From: Tubiluchus corallicola
Lineage: Eukaryota; Priapulida; Priapulimorpha; Priapulimorphida; Tubiluchidae
Reading direction: 5' to 3'
DNA: 64,000 bases
NCBI GenBank assembly: GCA_030141605.1
Contig: JAQGDQ010000181.1
Coordinates: 273,124-337,123, forward strand
Part shown: positions 36,470 to 50,900 of the stretch, piece by piece
Layout of the letters: every line of letters starts with the position of its first letter
Position numbering within the stretch: the stretch's first letter is position 1
Notes under the pieces: generated by a model
The model's input: the letters and a program-made list of their open reading frames with translations, nothing else
Database searches by the model: none
What the model was told of the DNA's origin: nothing
Translations under genes and position numbers: made by a program

Positions 36470-38394
36470 ATCCAGTTATTTCCACATCCTTCCAAAATCT
36501 GTATATATAATTCTTGTTGATGAAAATTAAATCATTTGTAGATAAATTGTTGGTTGATGATGAATGAGTTCTGTGCTTAGTAATAAGGTAGCAGTCTATG
36601 CAACAGTATTATGCTCACTGTGATTCTTTAGCATAAGCAACTTTAGCAATAGATAAATGAAATTATTTATTAAACAAATTTCTGATGATTTTTTCCCTCT
36701 TTTCTGTTGCGTATCTTTGGATCTGATTTCAACCACTGTATGCATTTATTATAATTAATTTGCACTTTTTGTAGACGTAGTTGTTGCAAATTTATTTAAG
36801 CTTTAATAAGCAAGACTTATTTACTTGTTTGTCATTGGCTATGTATTGCACTAGTTTCTGTATTGTTTCATTTATAGATGTGCTACTAGATGGCACTACT
36901 TGGATTGTGGGTAGTTTAAAATTTCAATTATTTCCATTAGTGCTAATTTCATTTCAGTTTAAACCATAGCCATAATGCTCATAAAACTCTTGTATACTTA
37001 CGTGATTTTGCATTGCAATTAAATACAATTTATGCAATTATTTCATTGATCAGTAGAATGATGCTGTTTTATATTGCTCTTTTTTATTCTGTTTTGCTTA
37101 TTGGGTTGTGTTTAAGTTGTGAATTGTTTTTCTATTTTTTATCTTAAATACCTTTTTGTGGCCTTCATTGATTGGCTTTGCATTAGTTTATTACAATATC
37201 CTCTATAGCGCAGGTATTTTTTAAGTTATGTGTGTTTTCTTTATGCTATGTAAAATTTTTACTTGATCTGACACTGGTATTTTTACTTTTTTCATTTACT
37301 CAAAAAAGTATTGTTTATTTCTCGTGCAGAGATTATTTCAATCATGCAGTTTTCCATTTTTTGTAAGTTTTGACGTTGTTGATTCGTTGCACTACGCATT
37401 CCAGAGTCTCAGCTATAGCAAGTGTAGGCTAAAACTGTTTTTGGAATGAACTAATTCATCATGTGTTATAAAACACAATTCCTTATAAACGGTGTTGTTA
37501 CATCAAATTTCTAGTCAGTTCTATATAAAACTCTTTATGACTAAGAGAATAGGTAGTGTTTTTTTTATAATCTATATAGTTTCGTTCGTTATGTTATTGA
37601 ATTTTTGCATAGCTGATTTGCTCTGTACTAACTTGGAAAGTTGAACTCTTCAAGCCAATATCATTGTTTTTGCCTTTGGCCAGTACGTTTTACAAGTATT
37701 AGTAGTTGTTATATTATTGCTACATTTAGTCTAAATATAATGTACAGACACACATGAATCTGTATTCAGTTAAGTGCAAAGATGTTGAAACAATTAAATT
37801 TTTGGCTTATTTATGTGAAAATGATAATGTAAAAATTGCGAAGACGTCGTATACAAACATGAGGGTGTGTAGCCATTTTCTTTCACTTAAACATACATTT
37901 TCACTTTTTTGAACAGTGCATTATCAGAAAATACCACGTGTGGAAAACGTTCATTGTCAGATAGAGCATTCATTCTTGTGTTGGCATATAGATAGATATA
38001 GAAACATTCAAGTTTCAAAGTGTTGGCATATATACAAGGGAAGTTGTTTCATCATCATGCTGAATGTATTATGCACAGTCTTCGTTAAATGACTGATAGC
38101 TGAAATTTTAAATGTTATGTTGTTTTGAAAAGTTGTGAAAGTTTGGTGCAGTATACTTAAAGAGCTAATTGCCATTGCCAACAGCCAACAGACAGGTAAT
38201 TTGCTTGTAAATCTGTTTTGCAATTTAAGGTCTAGTATTAGCAGTCTACCAGCACCCATAAGCAGTTCACTAGTTGTTTTTTAGTCTATCTATTTGTTGA
38301 ATTGACATCTGAAAGCCTTAACTGTCAATACTTTATTGCATATTTGCATTATTTTTCGTGAGCTCGTGGATGTAAATTCAAGTGTAGGCTGTAT

Positions 38395-38565
38395 TTAAGT
38401 TCTGTGTGTAAAGATGGTGGCTGGAAAAAGTAGCTGATTGGCAGGCTCAAGGTTCCTGATTCAAGTCCAGGCTGACCTCCGACTTTTTAAATTGTATTTT
38501 CGAGTTTGGTTCCAAGTTTAAATAATTGTAAGTTTGCACTATCATTGAAACGAAAGTCATGGTTA
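38395..38565 (+). mobile_element. tRNA-derived SINE, copy 1
   Basis: A head with TGGTGGCTGG and the B-box GATTCAAGTCC is followed by a body containing GAGTTTGGTTCCAAGTTTAA and ATAATTGTAAGTTTGCAC. The same head-body order recurs at 51818-51980, which supports a dispersed Pol III-type SINE family. Confidence 0.7.
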
Positions 38566-39246
38566 CTTTATAGTGAGCAGGATTTAAGATGGATGTATGT
38601 ATTTATTGCAAATTTTAGCATCATAGACGTTAGTGCAAATTTAGTAATGATTAATTGATTGGGCATACATCAATTATTTTCAATAATTAATGATTGAGTG
38701 TTGTAGTGCACTGTTCTAATTTGTGTCCACTATCATGCATAATAATATCCATTAATTAATTCTAATTAAACGTCTAAATTACTTAACGTCATTCTTCGTG
38801 ATCATATTTTTATTATAATAGAAAATTTTTCACGAATAAACTTCCTCTTCCATCCAAGTACTGTACATTGACTGTAATAAATTGTTGCAATTTATTTGAT
38901 AAGAAATCGGTGTTTTTTCATGCTTTATGAATGTCATACTGTACAATTTATCCGATTCAAGGCCTAGTTGGAAATCATTAGCCTTGGCTAGTACAGTGCA
39001 GTAGGCCTTTTTATAACGCCAATAATCCATACATTGCCAAGTTTTGCCTACATACCTTACCTTACTTTACGTTGTTTTGGCAAAGTAATCTTCTAGCCAA
39101 ATCGTCTATATATGTTCGTATCCGTATCCTCAAAGGAGGTCTTGTAAGTGTAGACTATCTCTATTCCAGCCCACTTTTTGTCCAAGCTTCTCTTAAATAC
39201 ATCCTATCAATCTTCTCAGTCATATGCACATTAGATCTAAACTTTT

Positions 39247-39525
39247 TATAACTTTAGTGAATGGCCTCTGGTGATCGATCTGGCCATCTGCGATGTCAAG
39301 TACAACTGTGGTCTTACAGCTTTATCATATATATTCGTTAAGATCTTATAAGCCTCTATCATGTCACCTCTCTGTCTCCTGTAAGCTAGTGCTGGCAATT
39401 TAAGAAACTTTAACCGGACAGTATACGATAATTCGCTCAAGTCACAAAGCTTTCTTGTCGCATATCTTTGTACTTGTTTCAGCTGCTCCATATATTTGAC
39501 CATTGATGGGTGCCCCCTGAGCTTG
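39247..39525 (-). mobile_element. LINE reverse-transcriptase C-terminal fragment
   Basis: The minus-strand frame reads YMEQLKQVQRYATRKL, then LSYTVRLKFLKLPALAYRRQ and RGDMIEAYKILTNIYD, ending TRGHSLKL before a stop. This is the characteristic post-RT region of LINE ORF2 proteins (VQRRAT..LPTLEYRRLRGDMIE). Upstream and downstream parts are missing, so it is an inactive fragment. Confidence 0.8.
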
Positions 39526-41962
39526 AGAACTCCAATTGGGGCCTTAATACCTATGCCACGGCCCTGGGGTAAAAGATCCAACGTGACCAAAATTTTTCCA
39601 GTATGCGTAAAAATGTCAGCATTTGCTGAACGAAATTTGGACGTGAAAAATGTTTGATCAAGAGACATTCTGAACGAAATTTCGCCAAATAGAATGTCTT
39701 ATAATGACCGAAACGTCAAGGTATCATACATCGCACCAGCATCACAGAAACTTGTGTCTAATTTCTAACTTCTTAGCTATGTTTAGACTCACGTCAAACC
39801 TACATTATATTATTCTGAGTTTTAAACATGATGAAGTTTAGCGATGTTTATAGGTCAAATTTTTCTATAACAATTCAAAACGCTAAAGTCTGAGAACAAT
39901 GTACCTTGGTTCCCTAAGCAAAAATTGTCGTGTGCGCGATACGACAACCACCACTAACATTTCCGCTTTTCTCGCAGTCTGTTGTTGTTTGTTACACTCC
40001 GCAAAAGAATTCCCTTTGTGAAATAAAAGCTGGTGTTTTAAAAATGCCGTACTTGTTATAAAACCATCACGTTGCTTTTTTTCTACAAATAAATGCTCAT
40101 CAGATGTTGCGACATTGATGTTGTCCATGTCGTAAAGTTTATAACAGTGGACGTCAGAGAAAAATGAACTCGCTACATGCCATTGATATGTGCTGATGGT
40201 ACTTAGTTAAACTCAAATTGCGCTCGTAACATGCACTGGTAAAAACAGCAATGACTTCACGCGCTGACAACACCATTCTCTGTGCGAATTTTCAAACTTT
40301 TGTTTAGGCCGATGAAAGTAATGATATGACATGACATCACCCATGCAGCTTCTGAGAGTATAAGGACCTGACACATGATTAAACATCTTGGGCCAAGCCC
40401 GGGGGTGGGTCTTTTTCAGTAACGCTTGTAGCTTGACCTTTGCTCCATCTTACGGGTTCAAAACATTATTCTCTTATTTTCATGAGAAACTGTTTGCGTC
40501 GCATATAGATTTTTTTGCTGTGTGCGACAGGTAACTTATATCTTGTAAATCCCATTCAGTAAATTTAAACTTCCGATCTCTATTTTTATGAAATGAAAAA
40601 AATAAAAACATGCTGTCACTTTGCACATACGATATCGCGACACTACTATTTAATTTAATTAGCAAGGTAATGATTAGAAGAGGGAAATACCTGCATTGCG
40701 CGAAATCTCAAGCGTTGCGGGCGTACAGGCATCTAGGCTAAGTCCTAAAATTTCGTTTTTCTGACTGAAAGTTGGTTTCAAATAGTTAGGTGAGAGTTTG
40801 TATTCATAATTTACTAATAATTATTATGCCCGTACACGTAATTGTTGCTGCTAATACTAGTTCAGTCTGCCATGTTGAAATAATATTAAGTGATGCAAAA
40901 TAAATGTGCCGAGGTTTTGATCACGATATTATAAGAAGAAAATAACTGAATCAGTTGAAAATCGCCACACTGATGTTACAGACACTTACGTATAAACAAC
41001 AAAAATTTTCACTTTGACTTTTTCAAGCGCATAGAAGTTTGAAAGCAACGAGTCAAAAAAAATAAAAGTCAGAAGTCTTTGTCACTATTGATGAAATTTA
41101 CAACAAGGGTTCTATCTGTCCACCATTTTCACTTGCAAACTAGAGAAGGCGTTTCTCCCAACAGCTCATACAGTTTCTCACTTCTTTAAGGTGTATTTTG
41201 CTCAGGCTCAGCATTCAACAATTTTTTCCTTTAGTTACTCTGCATTAAACGGCTCTGCGCTGCCATTGTACGGTTCCAGATATCGTAATTCAGAGGATTA
41301 TGTGCCCATTTTTCCTTGGCAACAAATCTTCATCAATGCTTTGCTGTCTGTGGTGATGACCATGATGTAGGCCTAAGCTGATTGATTCCTTTGTTGTTTT
41401 GCTGCGTGTACTGAGTGCTTTATACGTCCCTGAACATGGCTGTTTTTCATGGTTAGCTGACATTGTTCCGCCATTTAATATTTAACAACTTTTCGAACAT
41501 AACTTTAAAACTACTAAAACTGTAAACTTGTGACTTTCGCTGCCAAAAGCTAATATACTGTGATATCATGCAGTGCAATTTCAATATTATAGACCACTCA
41601 CTTCTAATATTATTGTAGTCTCAACTTCTGTGAAACTTTTTTCTGCGGCACCTGATAATATTCATAACGATTCAATAGTACCAAGCAAGCAGCCGCCTAA
41701 ATTTTAGTCACGCGGAACGATATCAAAAAGAGCGATAGGCCATGCACCTGCGTAGCTAGTGTATTAAAGGCAATTGGGCATAGGCCGCGAAGCATACTTA
41801 TGTGCAAGATCAATGCCACTAGATGCATGCATTGCGAGTGTTTTGATGGCGTGGATCTCCGAAATTCATTGACAAAATGTGGAACTTCATGGTGACACGC
41901 GTGTATAAGTCAGTGAAAATTTGACGAAGCTTGGCATTTTGAGAAAAATAAAAAAGTTAATC

Positions 41963-44900
41963 ATGGGAATGTTTCGCCGGTGTACTAGACGCAGCGCAGA
42001 TGGTAAAGTTACCGAATTTAATGCGAATAAAAAAGTGTTCCTTCGACGAGAACTTGGAATACTGCGTGGTGTTGCCGTCATCGCCGGAAGCATGATCGGC
42101 TCTGGAATTTTCATTTCGCCCAAGGGAGTCTTACTTCATTCTGGTTCTGTGGGTGCATCTCTTACGGTATGGATCGCCTGTGGTATCTTTTCCGGCATAG
42201 GCGCCCTCTCTTATGCAGAAATCGGGCTGACCGTGCCAAAGTCGGGCGGCATTTACACGTACTGTTATGAAGCATTTGGGTCTGTGCCAGCTTTTCTTAT
42301 CTTCTGGACAGACCTCGTTTTAAGAGGTCCGACGTCTCAATGCATTGCAGCACTGGCCATTGTCAAGTACATGCTGTCGCCAATGCTCTGTTCGCACCAA
42401 ATTCCGACTAGCTGTGTGAAATTGTTTGCAATTTCCGTACTAGGTATAAATTTACGATTTTAATTAGAGCTACAAGAGCAATTTTACTGTGTAAACTAGC
42501 AATTCCAACACTCGTAAAAGTACTGTATAAACTTACAGCAACAATCAATTAGAATCAAACCACTAAAACTTGTCTTGAAGGTTCACGTATGTTGTGCGTA
42601 CCAAATACAGCACGACAGATTTTTGTACTCAATTTCTGTCTAAGAAAAACAAAGATCTAAATTTATCTACAAAACATATATGGTGCAAATAGAAATGAAT
42701 TAATCTATCACTTGGAAATCTTAAGTTTAATAGAAGTAAAATTGTCAGAACAGCCACTGAAAACAACATAATTTTATTGAACACTTGCACAATCATAAAT
42801 GTGAACGTTCTTGCACGTGACTAATAATAAATCTGAACTTTTCGGCATTGAACCACTCGAACAATCATAAATCTCTTAACGTTTCAGCATTGTTCATGTG
42901 CCGAAACGTTACGATTTAGACTGTTCAAGTGTACAAGCGTTTGATGAAATTCAGCAGCTGTTGTGGGGCAGCTGGAGCATAGGACATTCTGTCAGTTCGA
43001 GCAATAAGACTGAATAACTAGAAAACTGTAGGGCGTAGAATCATGAAACTTGCAAAGCAGATACTGGTATACACAGGTATACAGAGACCGAGATAGAGTA
43101 TAGTTATAGAAGCTGGATTTCCCTAAAGGCCTTAGATAGATGCTGAAATCAGAAAATTAGGGCAAACTTGTCAGTTATATGTGAGTAAACCACATTGACC
43201 AGGCATAGTCAATTGATAATTTGTCCAAAACGCCCTATCGCTGGCCAGTCACTCATAATTAAACCGCACTAAACCAGGCATACTCCAGTGATAAACATGG
43301 TCATGGATGCAGACTTGTTGATTATTAAAGTCAAGCACCGAATTTTAGGCGTTGAGTACACCATGCTCGTAGATGTGGATCGTCATTCAGTGTTATTTGA
43401 ACCCCGTACAAAATGATGACCTCGTCAGTTGACCCTTCATTCATCATCCATCGTAAATTGTTTTGGAAACTAAGAATATTAAGACTGTGTGTTCTTTTAT
43501 ACGTTTAGACTGAAAGTAAATTTTTATGATGAACGTAAAATACTGAAAGTGAACTACGAACCTAATTTCGGCTTAGGGGATGTAATTTCAAATTATATAA
43601 AAACTATTGTAGACTGAATATTTGCAAATTTTTGTTATTGTAACAGAATCGTAGTTATTAATTTTGGAATTCTTTAACTTTTGACGTAATTAGTGCCTCT
43701 GATGTTAAAGTTTTTACATCATTCTTAGAAAAGGAAAACTTGTAGCAACATTGTAAATTTGATCGTAACTTTTAACAGAGAGCAACCTATAAGTGCCTTT
43801 GCCTTGGTGGCTTCTTTCTTTTCTCTTGTACTAGATTGTAATAATATGTTTGAAAAGAATAAAATAGAACATAATAAAAGCATTAAACGTTAAATTTAAA
43901 ATAGCTTCAATCAGGTCATGCTCTACAAAATTCACATTTCTATGCAACTGTAATATCACTTGTCTTTGCAGTTTTTCTCACAACTGTGAACGCACTCAGC
44001 GTCAACTGGACTGCCAGGTTACAAAATCTCATGTTCTACATTAAAATCCTCTTGCTCGTCATCATCATTGCTATGGGGTTCTTTCAGCTATCATTCGGTT
44101 TTGGAACGGAACACTTCGATGATCCGTTCGCTGGAACGGAACGTTCAGTGGGGGAACTTGGACTGGCCATGTACAATTGCTTGTTTGCATACGCCGGCTG
44201 GTAAGAGCGTTTATGTAATCCACTTCTTTATAATTATTGATATTCCTTAATTACATTATGTTTTTTCAAATGTTCACAGTTTTTATCCAGAAGTTCAACG
44301 TGTCCATTCAATTGTTCACAAATTTCGTTCAATTCTCAAAGTAAAGTCACACGTTCAGAGTTTCATTTCAAGTGTTTGTGATTTTCATTTAAATGTTCAC
44401 AATTTCCACGCAAATGTTCATGATATCCGTTCAAATGTTAACCGTTTGGAATCATTCAACCTGTTCTCAAAACTTTTGCCATTTAAATGTTCACGATTTG
44501 AGCTTTGAAATGAAAATTTTGAAAAGTTGAAAGTGAAAAAGTGTAACTATTCATTTTAATGTCATCGCTGTGACATGGATAGCATGTCGTCACACAAATT
44601 ATAGTCCTAGAAAAAAGCTCTAGAAAAAATTACAGGGTGTGCCTTTATAAGGCTTTCGTGGCGAATTGAACGCGCATCGTTATAGCAGCTCGGCACACGC
44701 ACTGGTCACCAAAAATCGGATCAATAGTTCTAAATCTGGACTTGAAATTGCAAACCTTGCTTTTTCTCTTTTGGTCTAATAGAAACAGTAATTCTTTCAT
44801 ATATCAATGGCACTACTGGCAGCATTAAATCATACAGGGCAAAAGAATCACCTGATTTTAGGTATTGAATACCCCATTTTAGTCTATACATGAAGAAATT

Positions 44901-47900
44901 TCTCTTCCCATCCCATCCCTATACGATTTCGTGGGATTTCTACAGAATTCCACAGATTTTTTTACCATAATAATATTTCCACGATTTCCTGCTATTAAGA
45001 CATATAAAATGAGGTCATAATAGCAATAATTTAATTGTTTGTGCTCAGAATGGCTTAGAACTCTAGTAGAAAACATAAGCCTAAAAATAATAAGAAAACC
45101 TCAGAAGGGTTAGTTTTAATTAATACAAAAGCGAATTTAACTGATATAGGCTAGTTTCAAAACAACCGTCACAGAAGCGTTTCCATTTCTATTCTAAATG
45201 CTTTTCTATTAAATAATTAAAAAGGCATGATGGCTACCAGTGCATTTCAACATATGTTGATATATCTGTTGTGCTGTGTTGCTATGTTTTTCTATGCCAA
45301 TAAAACTTAAATCTTAAATTTCTTATAATCACAAATTCCTATTTTGCTATCTTTTTTAGATGTTCTAGTATAGTTGTTAGCAAGAAGAGGGCCTTAAATA
45401 AAGCAGAATAAAATATCTAAAGGTAAAATCTATTAAATTTTGGCGAATCTTTACAGTGGTCTAGACCTGGCCTTGACAAACTCATTCATGTGTTCACTTA
45501 CCTATGCGTGTACTAAATGGAGGGCCTGATCCTGCTGCCTACAGAGGAAAGAGTTTATCATTGGCACCATAATTTAAATGCCTTAACCATAACCATAACC
45601 CTACTCCTAACTCTAGCCCAACCCTAACTCTAATCCGCTTCACGAACTAATTCTTGTGTGTGGGATATTGTTAGACCCTACAGGTTTGCCTCACAATCAT
45701 GTCTAATTATCGTCAATGATTACCGATAACACTGTACTGGTCATTTATTAAAAACCTGTTTGATATTCTGGAATTTCTGAAACTTAGTACTTTTTGTAAG
45801 ACACGTGTTCCCACTGATAGATTTCAAACTTAATGTCATTTGGTATTATGCACTGATCCAGAACAAAATAAGAGAAGTCAAGAAATTTTTATGAAGTTTT
45901 GTTCATTTTTGTGTCAAAACAAATAAAAAGGAAACTTCTCAAGTATTGTCGCGAATAGATATAACCGGCCTGTTAATCCAAAATCAACACGTTTTTCAAG
46001 ATTCAAGGTTCAACATTGTTTATTTCACATTAATACAAATGCAATACATGCACTAAAAATACAAAAATTTCAATAATGCAATAGCTGCGAAGAAGTAGAC
46101 TGATTAATGAGAAGCAAATTTGAAATGATACTTAATTAGATGTTTCGCTAAATGATTTGTGCTGCAGGGCATTGAGTAAGCTAAGTTTGAAAAATGCCCT
46201 ATTTATGAAGATCCAGTAATATATACATTTAGAAAGATGAAAGGAAAAGGTGTGAGCAAGCAAGTGAGAATGAGAATGAATGACGGTGAAGGAAATAATA
46301 ATATTATTATTATTTATTATAAAGTATAATAATAATAAAAAAAATTCAAGATTAACTGACAAGTTAATAGTACAGAACATTTTTGCGAAGAGTGATACAA
46401 GCATATTGATCGTATTAATATAGCAGCATAGTTTCAGCATATTAATGACTCCATCGTGAATGCTGCGTAACCATCATGCCTTCTATAGGAAAAGACCTAA
46501 CTTGACCCTTACACGTGAGATAGAACACAAGGACCTTGCATTGAACCCACATCAACGTACCGTGATCATGTGAACCCTGTTGAAAAATGTAAACCGGACG
46601 ATTCATACTCATTAGCCACTTTTGAACCCTGGTCGATAATAATTATTATTACGTATTTTGTTCACACCTAAAATCAATACAGCACATGTAGAATGATGTT
46701 AGTAGACAATAAATACATATATATATATACAAAGGTAAGAGTTAGGAATATTATAACAGGATTAGTATGCAACATGTAGTAATTTTTTACAAGATCATAA
46801 AATAATTTCTTGACAATGCGTTTTACATTGTGATTAAAGTATAAAGTGCAACAATATTTTCAATCTCAAGTTAAAATCACTGTCATTATCAAAATACAAC
46901 AATTTCTGTATTCTGTATAAATATCTGACTCGATTTTTTTATTTTTCTTAAAAGATTGAGCTATCAACTGTTGATTATAAAAATTTGATGGCATAGTCCC
47001 ACAATTATATATCAGTAGATGTTTGCACTTGTAGCTCTTAAGATGGCATTTCAACCAGCTCTTGTACTAAAAAGTTGAAATATAAAGTTTTAATGATTTC
47101 GTCCGAAAAATGTCGCCTTCTTTCTACACGGTGATCTTCTTTTCTTTCTAGGGAATCGCTCAATTATGCTGCAGAAGAGGTGAAGAATCAAGAGAAGTAT
47201 GCAAAAATTGCACACACTATTGTTTATTAAATCAAGTAAGCTTGCTAGAATCATTTGCTAAAATATTTCGTAAGAATATTATCTACAGATGCATACTTAC
47301 GTTGCACAATCTCGAAAATTTTCAGAACCTTACCCTGGGCCATCTACATCTCCGTCGCCTTGGTTACTGTGGTTTATACACTGGCAAACGTTGCGTATTT
47401 TGTGGTGTTAGGCAAGGAAAGGATGCTTTCTTCGGACGCCGTCGCCGTGGTAATACTCAGCATTGTGAAGACAGGCCTTAACTTTTGGTGCAACCGGTAC
47501 AAGAGCTTGATGGAACATTTTTGTCCCGGGTGCACTACTACCAGATTGAATATGTATAGTATATGTATATACGGAGTCAAGTATTAATTTAATTTTGTTT
47601 CAGTATCACTAATAGCCTTTTTCACTTTGATTAGGTATAGCTGGCGCCTTGGGTCATGAAAATCATGCCCTGGCGTTTCATTCTTGTATTTACGAAGCAC
47701 AGATTGCTACAATAGTTACACTCTACAATTAAATTTTAATGTCAACGCGTATACACAACGTATCAACCTTACGCAATCAATTAAATTGATTATATAATTG
47801 GCTTTTCATATTATACTGTAGCGCTGTAGAAACAACTCAACTCTATCATGTTAACAAGCGTGCCTGATACTGGGTGACTGGACACTGCAGGCCAGTAAAA

Positions 47901-50900
47901 GTCAACCAAAAATGAGACTTAATCCTCTGGCTTACAGTATGTGGAATTCCCCCTTAAAGAGAAAGTGTACGACGGCCTTGCAGAGCTGTTTTATACAGAG
48001 GAGCTAAAGTCAAAAATTGTTGAGTGCTGGGACCCAAATACCCCTTAAAGAAGTGAAAAGATTGCATCAGCTGTTGGAAGAAATGTCGTTGTCTACTAGT
48101 TTGCATTAAAAATGACAGACACATATATTATATAGAACACACGCCGTAAATTTTAATAACAGCTACACAAATTTTTTTCGGCATTTATTTTTTTTGGACT
48201 CGTTGTTTCAAGGCTTTTGCATATTTGGAAAAATCTAAGGTCCTGATATTTTTCTTGCGACACATTTTTACGTCAGTAAAACACAATTTTACTTTACCTG
48301 ATGTAACACATGAACAAAATAATATTGCCACATGGTACACCGTTCAAGCATTATGTGAAAACGGCCAGTACGGATCACATTTACAATAACCCGTTAACCA
48401 CTTCTCCACGTGCACTTTAGTTAATTATGCACTTCTGTTACCCGTTTTGATTTATTTTAACTACAATACATAGGCATAGGTTTTATATAATTGTTGTGGA
48501 AAAATTCTACATTTTTCAACCTAAACTGCAAATGTGTGCAATTTATAATTTGAATTAACTCTTAAGCTCGAGTTTATTTGATTAACGTAAAGTTTCTTAT
48601 TAAAATAACTCATTAATAAGAGAAAAATAAAAGGTTACCATCTCTGTGTGCTGTTTCTGTTATTTTGTCACTGTATTTTAAATACGATTTTTCTTTTTGT
48701 ATTTTAACAGTAAATTCCGAAGAAGATTCAGCGGATCGGAAAGTCGGTATCTAAAATTTTTTGTCATACTTATGTCAGTATATGCATCACAAAGTTTTAA
48801 ATATTAGTAATGTTTTCATTACAGTCATTCATAAAAGAATGTGTGGGTATGGAAGTTGGCTGGATAGTACAAATTGGAGTTATGTGTTCTATTACTGGTG
48901 CTCTGACCTATTCGATTTTTGGAAGTTCTAGGTAGGTGGTTGTTAAATTGAACTGTTTTTTCCGTTTCTAGTTGCCTAATTCTTGTCAACTACTGTTGTC
49001 CACTGGTTTTGTGCTAAGTAAATATATACCAGATATCCGAAATGCGTAAAATAGCGTATAGCTGGTATCAGGAATGCGTTTTGAGTATGAAAACATCAGT
49101 AGGAAATATCTGCTTGAAAAAAATAACGCACAACGCATGTCCGATAAACGGGTGCACTGAAAACGTTATAAACCGATTTTATCTATTCCGCATAACGCAT
49201 ACGCATTCCGGATGCCACGTAAATGCCACTTTATGCGTTATTGCGTACCCAGTTGCGTATAAACAGTCCAATAGAAATAGCTGCAGAGAAAAACGCAATA
49301 TCGCAGACTTGATAAACGGATACATTGAAAGCAATATAAAACGATTATTACGCAGTAACGCGTAACGCATTCCGGACGTCTGATAAATGCCGTTTTTTTA
49401 TAATTCTTTATTTGTAAAAACTATGTACAGAATACATTTCCTCTATTTGTAGGGATATGTTTAAAATTTCTAAAAGCATTTAGAACGTATTAAACCTATT
49501 CACATATATATATGATTTAGAATTATATATATAATATTAATGAAAGTTTTTAATAGGTCGATGTATGCCACATGGAAAAGTCCATTTAAAGACCCTAACT
49601 AAACATGCAGCAACAAAAACTATTCCAACCATAATTAATACTGTACATGTAGCTATTATAGATATGTCTTGATTAGAAACTTCATAAAAGAACAAAAAAA
49701 TCAGTGAAAGTTCCTTTTTGGGATTATTTGTATTATTCACACTGATGGTAGCCAGTACTAAATGCTCTGAATACATGATTATATATATCTCATTTCTTTG
49801 TAAGGGGATTTTGTTTATATAGTAAACATCTCTTTCAATGTTGATTAAATCTGTCTTGTTCATTTGTTGCTGACGTTTGTGAGTATGCACAACAAATAAA
49901 CAAACAAACAAACACACAAACATAAAATTTATAAATTTGAATTTATAATCTCCATTTCAAAGATCCTCTTTTTTCTTCCTTTGAGTCAAATATTGTTTCG
50001 AATTTTCAATAATTGTATTTTTACTCATCATTAAATTCACAGAAGAGTTTTTCAACGTTAAGATGTTTTTATGTATTTTCATTATACTTCAGCACACTGC
50101 AAGCCGTAATCCAGCTTTAAAAGACGTGCAGCCTTATACGGCTACTGTAAATGTTTGTAGAGCTAAAGCCTGATTCATCAACAAGGCCATTATTTCTAAG
50201 ATGAGCCTACTGAACCAGCAGAAGTGTCTCTGTCATGTTAGATTTTCAAAAGATGCTCGGCTAGCCCCATACGTATTAATGTTGTTTCCAGTGCGTTTAT
50301 ACTGTATTTACGTTTACAGTTCTACGGACGTATTTTTCTTGGTTAATAAAAGAGAGTATGTCGCAGGACTGTGAATGCGAGTCTGTAAAATTTAATCTGC
50401 TTTAATACCCATGAATGTTTTCATTTACTGAAAGGCGGTGGGCCAAAATTTAATTCAAGTGACTCTGTATCTGTAGTAACCGGTGTTGCGCTGGTGAATT
50501 TAATCATGCGCGCCATCTTAATTAAAGCTTGAAACAGCCAGAGGCAGTTTATAAAACTACGGAAACTTGATGCAACGTGTGGATGCGTAGCTAGCCTTGC
50601 TGTTTCTCTGTCGTTACGAAAACCGAGTGAATAAATGAATAATTAATAAAATCAAAGCCAAAAAAAGGAAACTCGCTTTCCCTGACTTTTTTAATACAGT
50701 ATGTTAGCAATTAAAAATTTATCTAAATCTTAAATACAGGGTTAAGTTAAACAAGTTGCAGACTCACAACCTATAAGAGACTTCAAGTTTTTATATCATT
50801 TTAATAAAATTCCATGTATATGTATGTTGATTATACTATATAACTTTGTGGAACACTAGTTAGGGGATGTTTTAATTTGCAGTTTTTAACATCTCGTATC

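Larger units (their letters stand above)
36470..41962. other. Intergenic region TMEM134-SLC7
   Basis: 5.5 kb between two same-strand genes. It holds a tRNA-derived SINE (38395-38565) and a LINE RT fragment (39247-39525). I see no further exon in either strand. The last few hundred bases before the transporter ATG should contain its promoter, but I see no clear core element. Confidence 0.6.

Noticed and set aside
39526-39668. Upstream part of the minus-strand frame at 39246-39668 as LINE sequence
   Set aside because: Likeness to LINE ORF2 begins only at about 39525; the upstream residues match nothing I recognise.
41887-42123. Minus-strand 78-codon frame opposite the transporter start
   Set aside because: Shadow of SLC7 exon 1, which has clear family motifs on the plus strand.
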